Of a stretch of 64,000 nucleotides of DNA, positions 58,853 through 64,000 are shown piece after piece. The stretch covers positions 173,669 through 237,668 of the forward strand of contig CANJLL010000006.1 of assembly GCA_947475545.1 (NCBI GenBank). Reading direction: 5' to 3'. The stretch is from Chloroflexota bacterium (lineage in GTDB: Bacteria > Chloroflexota > Limnocylindria > Limnocylindrales > CSP1-4). The stretch's first letter is position 1. The number at the start of each line of letters is the position of its first letter. Below the pieces are notes generated by a model. It worked only from the letters and a program-made list of their open reading frames with translations. It did not search any database and had not been told where the DNA came from. The translations under genes were made by a program, and so were the position numbers.

Positions 58853-59128
58853 CTAGGTGGATGGCACCGCCGCGGGCGAGAAGATGGAGACTTGGGCCTC
58901 CTCCGGCAGCATCACGCCGAGCATCTTCTGGAGTGCCAGGAGATGGACGCAGGAACTCCAGCTCTCGAAGTAGTGACAGGTGCAATGCCACTGGCCGGCG
59001 TCGAGACTGACGCGGTGCACGTCGTTGTCGCCACGGAACGTGAGGGAGAGCCGATCGACCGTGATTCGGTCGAGCTCACGTGCGTAGCGGTTCGCCTTCT
59101 CGACCTTGCCGATCAGGGAGCTGTGCAT
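58853..59128 (-). CDS. SWIM-type zinc finger mini-protein
   Basis: A 91-residue protein. CTCHYFESWSSCVHLLALQKML carries the SWIM pattern CxC...CxH. SWIM domains bind zinc and often mediate DNA or protein contacts. No further domain is attached. ATG at 59128 with GGAGGT 8 nt upstream. Confidence 0.85.
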   Translation of the reverse strand: MHSSLIGKVEKANRYARELDRITVDRLSLTFRGDNDVHRVSLDAGQWHCTCHYFESWSSCVHLLALQKMLGVMLPEEAQVSIFSPAAVPST

Positions 59129-59352
59129 GTCGCGCTACCTCCGTTGGCCCATCTGGACCATCGAAACGGCCGCCGTCCGGTGATGCACCTCGACCGGTGA
59201 TGGCGGTCGCTCAGCCAACAGCGTACACCCCGGGGCCGCGTCGGAGCCAGTCCGAACCTCCCGTGGATTCTGCCCTCGACCGGGCCGGCCGGCATCCAGC
59301 GATGGGGCCAACTAGGTGACCCACGGCCTCTCGCGGACGCGGGCTCCCAGCC

Positions 59353-59748
59353 CTACGGGGCGCTGGTGCCCTCGCGCCCAAAGTCGTCCTGGAGGCGCAC
59401 CACGTCGTCCAGCTCGGGCGTCGAGACTTCGATGACCTCGGCCCGCTCGATGGCCTCGTACCGGTGGCGCCGCCCCACCGGCACATGGGCGCCTTGCCCG
59501 GGGCCCAGCTCCATGATCCGGTCCACGCCGTCCTCGTCCTCCAGCAGCAGCCGAAGGCGGCCGGACAGGACACGGACCCACTCGTCCTTCTGTTCGTGCA
59601 ACTGGAGCGAAAGGCGCTTGCCGGTCTCGATCACCAGGATCTTGCCGCAGTAGCGATCGGTGAGCGCCCAGATCTCCTCGTGGCCCCAGGGCTTCGCGAC
59701 TCGCCGGGGCGCAAAGCCCTCCGCGCGAGGGGCAGGGTTGGCGGTCAT
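59353..59748 (-). CDS. mannose-6-phosphate isomerase-like cupin
   Basis: A 131-residue cupin: RRVAKPWGHEEIWALTDRYCGKILVIETGKRLSLQLHEQKDEW, with metal ligands in LQLHEQKDEWVRV and PVGRRHRYEA. It corresponds to the C-terminal domain of type II phosphomannose isomerase/GDP-mannose pyrophosphorylase, as a free protein. It starts at ATG 59748, overlapping the phosphomutase stop, and shares an operon with manC. Confidence 0.88.
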   Translation of the reverse strand: MTANPAPRAEGFAPRRVAKPWGHEEIWALTDRYCGKILVIETGKRLSLQLHEQKDEWVRVLSGRLRLLLEDEDGVDRIMELGPGQGAHVPVGRRHRYEAIERAEVIEVSTPELDDVVRLQDDFGREGTSAP

Positions 59749-61223
59749 GCCTCGCGGACCAGGCGCTCGCCGGCGGTCAGCATGGCCTCCTGGACAGACT
59801 CGGAGCTGGCCTCCGTGTAGACGCGCACGAGCGGCTCCGTCCCGGAGGTCCGGATGAGGAGCCACGAGCCGTCCGCGACGAAGAACTTGTACCCATCGTT
59901 GGTGGACAGCGCCACGGTCCGCGTGACCGGCTGGCCCGCGAGCTGGGATGGCGCCTGGCGCTGGAGCTCCACGAGGAGGTTGCGCTTGACCGCGTCGTAC
60001 TGTTCGCGCGCGACGTGGACGTCGATCCGGCGGTAGCGTGACGGGCCGGCGATGGAGTGGAAGTGCTCCATGGCGCTGGAGACCGGCGCGTAGCCCTTGG
60101 CCCGCTCGCGGATGAACAGGTCCAGCAGGAGCAGATCGGCGTAGATCCCGTCACGCTCCGGCAGGTGCATCCCGAACCCAAAGCCGCCCGATTCCTCGCC
60201 GCCCATCATCGCGCCCGATTCGATCATCCTGGGGGCGATGTACTTGAACCCGACCGGCGTCTCGTAGACGGGGATCCCGTAGTGCTCACCCAGACGGGCT
60301 GCCATGGCGGTGTTGTTGACGCTGACCACGACCGGGTCCCGGAGGCCGCGGTACTCGGCCAGGTAGTACATGAGCAGGCCGGTGACCTGGAGCTGATGGA
60401 TGAACACGCCGCGCTCATCGGCCGCGCCCGCGCGGTCCGCGTCCCCGTCGAGGAGCAGGCCCAGGTCGAAGCCGCCGGCCGCAATCAGCCGGAGCGCCTC
60501 GTCCACGTGCGGCCGGATGGGCTCCGGGTTGACGCCGCCGAAGTACGGGTTGCGCTCCTGGTGGATCTCCGTGACCCTGATCTTGCCGCCGGCAAGGAGG
60601 CGCGGAATCCAGCCCGCTCCCGATCCGTACAGCGGGTCCACCAGCACGTGCATGTCCGCCGCCTTGAGCGCGTCGAGGTCCAGCGTCCGCCGGACGTAGC
60701 GCTCGTAGCCCGCGTACGGGTCGAAGTGCTCGACCAGCCCGGCCGCCTCCGCATCCGCGATGGGCCGGCGTTCGATGACCGTGCCCGCGTTCCTGGAGAT
60801 CTGGTCCTCGAGCACCTTCAGGATCTCCGGCCCCGCCGCCGACCCCGTCGGGGCCTTGACCTTGAAGCCGTTGTCCATCCACGGGTTGTGGCTGGCCGTG
60901 ATGACGATCCCGGCCGCCGCGCCGCGTTCCACGACCTCGTACGAGCTCATCTGGGTGGGCACGGCGGACGTGGAGATGGCCACCGGGATGCCGTGGGCCA
61001 GGACAACCTCGGCCGCCGCCTCGGCGAAGAACTCCGACGAGAAGCGCCGGTCATAGGCGATCACGACGCCCTTTGCGGCTTCGCCGCGCTCCACGACATA
61101 GCGGGCGACGCCGTCCGCGCAGCGGCGAACGTTGTCGTACGTGAAGTCGTCCGCGATCCGGGCTCGCCAGCCGTCCGTCCCGAAGACGATCGTGGTCGGG
61201 CGTGGGGCTTCGCTGAGGGTCAC
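59745..61223 (-). CDS. phosphomannomutase/phosphoglucomutase
   Basis: A 492-residue alpha-D-phosphohexomutase. N-terminal FGTDGWRARI, the phosphoserine loop ITASHNPWMDNGFK, metal loop LLDGDADRAG, sugar loop MMGGEESGGFG and RTSGTEPLVRVYTEA at the phosphate site. It supplies mannose-1-phosphate to the adjacent ManC, and possibly glucose-1-phosphate. Start overlaps the manC stop (GTGA). Confidence 0.94.
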   Translation of the reverse strand: MTLSEAPRPTTIVFGTDGWRARIADDFTYDNVRRCADGVARYVVERGEAAKGVVIAYDRRFSSEFFAEAAAEVVLAHGIPVAISTSAVPTQMSSYEVVERGAAAGIVITASHNPWMDNGFKVKAPTGSAAGPEILKVLEDQISRNAGTVIERRPIADAEAAGLVEHFDPYAGYERYVRRTLDLDALKAADMHVLVDPLYGSGAGWIPRLLAGGKIRVTEIHQERNPYFGGVNPEPIRPHVDEALRLIAAGGFDLGLLLDGDADRAGAADERGVFIHQLQVTGLLMYYLAEYRGLRDPVVVSVNNTAMAARLGEHYGIPVYETPVGFKYIAPRMIESGAMMGGEESGGFGFGMHLPERDGIYADLLLLDLFIRERAKGYAPVSSAMEHFHSIAGPSRYRRIDVHVAREQYDAVKRNLLVELQRQAPSQLAGQPVTRTVALSTNDGYKFFVADGSWLLIRTSGTEPLVRVYTEASSESVQEAMLTAGERLVREA

Positions 61224-62287
61224 GAACGGACCTCCTGTCGTGCGACTCGGTCGAGCAGGCCTTCGACGGCCGGCCGGCTCGGCCAGGCGCCGCTGAGCAG
61301 GGCGGAAGGGGTGGAAGCGAGGATGTGTCGCGGCCCGTCCGAGAGAACCAGGCGACCATCGATCGTCTCCACGATCAGGTCGCCGGGCAGCGCCTCACCC
61401 CGGTCGCCGGCCTGGATGACGCGGCCCGTGCCCTGGGCGCCGATGGCCTCGAGGAGCGCCGACCAACTGCCCAGGTCGCTCCAGCCCACGCTCATCGCCG
61501 CCATCACGACGTGGTGGTCACGGGCCGCGCCCTCCATCACGGCGTAGTCGATGGAGATGGGCTTGAGGCGGTCATACGCCGCGTCCAGCGCCGAGTGGCC
61601 CACGACCGGCCCGAAGACGGTGACGAGCCCGGTGTAGCGCTGCAACGCATCGCGGATCGCCCGCCGACGCCACGCGAAGATCCCGGCGTTCCAGGCCACG
61701 CCGGGCAGCTCGAGGAGCTCCAGCGCGCGGGTGGGATTGGGTTTCTCCTCGAAGCCCAGGAGCGGATAGGCTGCCAGCCCGTCCAGCTCTTCGCCTCGGG
61801 CGAGGTCCGGGAGGAGGTAGCCGTAGTCCGTCGAGGGGCGGTCCACCTGGATGCCCAGGGTGACCAGGGGGTGGGTGATCCCGAAAGCCCCGGCTGCCAG
61901 CGTGGCCGCCGATCCGAGCACGCTCCGGAAGACCCATTCGCGCTCGATGGCGTGGTCGGCCGGCAGGACCACCATCACCTCGTCGAGCGGGCGATTGATG
62001 GTCACGGCCGCCAGGGCGATGGCCGCGGCGGTGTTCCGCCCGATTGGCTCCGCGATGATCTCGATCCCCGGCAGCTGGGCGGCGACGATCGCCTTGTAGC
62101 GACGGTCCGTCACCACGTAGATGTCGGACCGGGCCAGGTCCAGCTCGGGGTGGCCAACCAGTCGGTCCACCGTCATCTGGAGCAGCGTCCGGTCGCCCAG
62201 GAGCGGCAGGAACGGCTTGGGCATCTCGGGGCGGCTGAGCGGCCACAGGCGTGTGCCGCCGCCGCCGGCCATGATCACGGCATACAT
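61220..62287 (-). CDS. manC: mannose-1-phosphate guanylyltransferase
   Basis: A 355-residue nucleotidyltransferase: MYAVIMAGGGGTRLWPLSR at the N terminus, PKPFLPLLGDRTLLQMT, VLPADHAIERE, and GFEEKPNPTRALE. It makes GDP-mannose from mannose-1-phosphate and GTP, without the usual C-terminal isomerase cupin, which is encoded separately downstream. ATG at 62287 has TAGAAT 7 nt upstream. An alternative ATG at 62296 would fall inside that box. Confidence 0.94.
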   Translation of the reverse strand: MYAVIMAGGGGTRLWPLSRPEMPKPFLPLLGDRTLLQMTVDRLVGHPELDLARSDIYVVTDRRYKAIVAAQLPGIEIIAEPIGRNTAAAIALAAVTINRPLDEVMVVLPADHAIEREWVFRSVLGSAATLAAGAFGITHPLVTLGIQVDRPSTDYGYLLPDLARGEELDGLAAYPLLGFEEKPNPTRALELLELPGVAWNAGIFAWRRRAIRDALQRYTGLVTVFGPVVGHSALDAAYDRLKPISIDYAVMEGAARDHHVVMAAMSVGWSDLGSWSALLEAIGAQGTGRVIQAGDRGEALPGDLIVETIDGRLVLSDGPRHILASTPSALLSGAWPSRPAVEGLLDRVARQEVRS

Positions 62288-62294
62288 CGGCGCC

Positions 62295-62300
62295 ATTCTA
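62295..62300 (-). promoter_or_regulatory. -10-like box TAGAAT, leaderless start of manC
   Basis: TAGAAT on the minus strand ends 7 nt before the manC ATG. Close to the TATAAT consensus. Confidence 0.45.
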
Positions 62301-62378
62301 CGTTCCGCCCGGCGGATGGGGCGCGCGGCCTGTGGCGGCGGGGGCTGCAGGCCGGCGCTCGAAGCGGGGACGTCGCCG

Positions 62379-63566
62379 TCAGGCGGGTGAGACCACCGCT
62401 GGCAGGCCTGCGTCGGCCGCCAGGATCGCCGCCTTGTCGGTGCGCTCCCAGGGCAGGTCCAGGTCAGGCCGGCCGAAGTGGCCGTAGGCCGCGGTCTGGC
62501 GGTAGATTGGCCGGCGCAGGTCGAGGGCGTTGATGATCGCCGCCGGGCGCAGGTCAAAGTGGCGCTCGATCAGCGCCTGGATCTTCTCGTCCGGGATCTT
62601 CCCCGTGCCGAACGACTCGACTGAGAGGGAGAGCGGCCGGGCGATCCCGATGCCGTAGGCCACCTCGATCTCGAACCGATCGGCGAGGCCGGCCGCGACC
62701 ACGTTCTTGGCCACCCAGCGGGCGGCGTACGCGGCAGAGCGGTCCACCTTCGTCGGATCCTTGCCGGAGAAGCAGCCACCGCCGTGGCGGGCCATCCCGC
62801 CGTACGAGTCCACGATGATCTTCCGGCCGGTGAGGCCCGCATCGCCCATGGGGCCGCCGGTGACGAACCGGCCCGTGGGGTTGACGAACATCTCCGGGTC
62901 GGTCGGGCGGAGGTCGCGCGGGATGGTGGGCAGGATCACGGCCTCCGTCAGGTCACCCTGGAGGTGCTCCAGGGTGACATCCGGATCGTGCTGCGCGGAG
63001 AGGACCACAGTCCGGACCCGCTTGGGCACGCCGCGCTCGTACTCCACGGTGATCTGCGTCTTGCCATCCGGCCGCAGGTACGGGAGCTGGCCGGACTTGC
63101 GCGCCTCCGCCAGGCGACGGGCCATCCGGTGGGCCAGCGCGATGGGCAGCGGCATCAACTCAGGCGTCTCGTTGCACGCGAAGCCGAACATCATTCCCTG
63201 GTCGCCGGCACCGATGTCGTTGCCCTGGTCCACGCCCTGCGCGATGTCGCGCGACTGCTCCTTGATGGTGACCAGGGTGCCACACGTCTCGTAGTCAAAC
63301 CCGTAGTCCGACCGTGTGTAGCCGATCTCCTTGACCGTGTCGCGGACCACCTTCTGGAAGTCCACGTAGGTGCTGGTGGTGATCTCGCCCAGGACCAGCA
63401 CCAGGCCGGTGGTGGTCGCGGTCTCACAGGCCACCCTGGCCTGTGGGTCATCGACCAGGATCCGGTCCAGGATCGCGTCGCTGATCTGATCACACATCTT
63501 GTCGGGATGGCCTTCAGTCACCGACTCAGAGGTGAACAGGTACTGGTCAGCGTCGACGATGCTCAT
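62379..63566 (-). CDS. metK: S-adenosylmethionine synthetase
   Basis: A 395-residue MetK. Signature motifs [65 protein letters not shown] and [16 protein letters not shown] are all present. It makes SAM from methionine and ATP, for use by the methyltransferases in this window and elsewhere. Start ATG 63566 with GAGGAG about 5 nt upstream. Confidence 0.96.
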   Translation of the reverse strand: MSIVDADQYLFTSESVTEGHPDKMCDQISDAILDRILVDDPQARVACETATTTGLVLVLGEITTSTYVDFQKVVRDTVKEIGYTRSDYGFDYETCGTLVTIKEQSRDIAQGVDQGNDIGAGDQGMMFGFACNETPELMPLPIALAHRMARRLAEARKSGQLPYLRPDGKTQITVEYERGVPKRVRTVVLSAQHDPDVTLEHLQGDLTEAVILPTIPRDLRPTDPEMFVNPTGRFVTGGPMGDAGLTGRKIIVDSYGGMARHGGGCFSGKDPTKVDRSAAYAARWVAKNVVAAGLADRFEIEVAYGIGIARPLSLSVESFGTGKIPDEKIQALIERHFDLRPAAIINALDLRRPIYRQTAAYGHFGRPDLDLPWERTDKAAILAADAGLPAVVSPA

Positions 63567-63575
63567 CGAACTCCT

Positions 63576-63659
63576 CGGTTGCAGGCCCGGCCGACGCGGC
63601 CTACTCGGACGCATCCCGGCATTGGCGCACCCGCGCCCGCGAGCTGCCGGTTGCAGGCC
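63576..63659 (-). repeat. 12-bp direct repeat in the metK leader
   Basis: GGCCTGCAACCG occurs twice on the minus strand, at 63659-63648 and 63587-63576, 72 nt apart, in the 110-nt gap upstream of metK. No SAM riboswitch core is recognised. May be a regulator site. Confidence 0.5.
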
Positions 63660-63676
63660 GCCACGTCAGTGCCGGC

Positions 63677-64000
63677 TCATGGTAATGCGATCCAGCATCG
63701 CGCGGCAGCCGTGGAGCGGCAGGCACGCCGGGCACCCTCACGATGCGCACTCGGTGGCGTCCCGACACCGCCCCCTGCCCTGGCCCCGCCCGACGGCACG
63801 AAGTAGCCGGTCACGTCGAAGATCAGCTCGACGGTCTTGCCGGGGGCTGCCCCGAAGACGGCGGACAGGGTGCCGCCGGCACCGAGCGCCACGGTGACCC
63901 CGTTGGCCCGGTCATCACCCACGGGGAAGTTGATGGTGCTGCTGGTGGCCGACGTGGTTTCGACCGGACCCAGGAACACCCAGCCGCCGGCGGTCTGTGC
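63677..64000 (-). CDS. secreted protein, C-terminal fragment (cut by window end)
   Basis: An open frame running off the right edge (only the last 107 residues seen). It contains STINFPVGDDRANGVTVAL and GKTVELIFDVTGYFVP, the C-terminal pattern of secreted surface proteins of high-GC bacteria. Such proteins usually end soon after VTGYF; here an extra tail of about 36 residues, rich in Arg and Ala, follows. The remaining gene lies outside the window. Confidence 0.75.
   Translation of the reverse strand, partial: AQTAGGWVFLGPVETTSATSSTINFPVGDDRANGVTVALGAGGTLSAVFGAAPGKTVELIFDVTGYFVPSGGARAGGGVGTPPSAHREGARRACRSTAAARCWIALP

Noticed and set aside
63567-63680. SAM riboswitch upstream of metK
   Set aside because: No SAM-I, II or IV core sequence could be recognised.

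Overview
The window is a GC-rich (about 70%) bacterial chromosome segment, densely coded, with many 4-nt ATGA/GTGA gene overlaps and frequent GTG starts. Gene content is metabolic and cell-envelope core; I see no phage, insertion sequence, CRISPR, rRNA or tRNA. The mix (split acetyl-CoA carboxylase operon, PRC-barrel/MgtE/CBS protein beside an NRAMP relative, PolX with PHP domain, SWIM mini-protein, ...VTGYF-type secreted protein) suggests a high-GC Chloroflexota bacterium of the Limnocylindria/Ellin6529 type. This is an inference from style, not a taxonomic proof; an actinobacterial-like lineage cannot be excluded.

Layout. 0-8.9 kb (minus): DUF885 metallopeptidase, a degenerate DNA-methylase-like protein, a TPR protein, a membrane protein and PolX. 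9.1-11.8 kb (plus): a two-gene divalent-metal transport unit. 11.8-29.7 kb: a cell-surface polysaccharide cluster with GDP-mannose dehydratase, GDP-fucose synthase, a second dehydratase paralogue, a flippase, about nine glycosyltransferases, two methyltransferases, an epimerase-like protein and an O-antigen ligase/polymerase. 29.8-42.5 kb (minus): a long operon lysC-birA-sigma-TM protein-accD-accA-BCCP-like-accC, then fabZ-phosphoesterase-fabF-accB-fabH-fabG, which makes malonyl-CoA and fatty acids. 42.6-46.3 kb: a membrane protein, a frameshifted DUF2199 gene, thrB and thrC. 46.4-49.7 kb (plus): trpS, AI-2E-type permease, surE. 49.7-52.7 kb (minus): a frameshifted SulP transporter, its ArsR regulator, a lipoprotein. 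52.7-55.7 kb (minus): btuF-btuC-btuD behind a cobalamin riboswitch. 55.9-58.8 kb (plus): three exported proteins ending at a strong hairpin terminator. 58.9-63.6 kb (minus): SWIM protein, cupin mannose-6-phosphate isomerase-like protein, phosphomannomutase/phosphoglucomutase, mannose-1-phosphate guanylyltransferase, metK. The window closes inside a secreted protein.

How it fits together. The sugar-nucleotide genes at 59-62 kb can supply GDP-mannose to the Gmd/Fcl pair at 12.8-14.9 kb, so the two distant loci probably serve one surface glycan. lysC, thrB and thrC belong to the aspartate family pathway; birA supplies biotinylation for the acc genes in the same operon.

The most notable signals are: a recurrent -10-like hexamer 6-8 nt upstream of the start codon at about ten operon heads, implying widespread leaderless mRNAs; a 13-codon leaderless upstream ORF coupled to a glycosyltransferase; a BCCP paralogue lacking the biotinyl lysine; a sigma factor plus membrane protein embedded in the birA-acc operon; a methylase-like protein without recognisable catalytic motifs; and a perfect 9-bp inverted repeat ahead of gmd.
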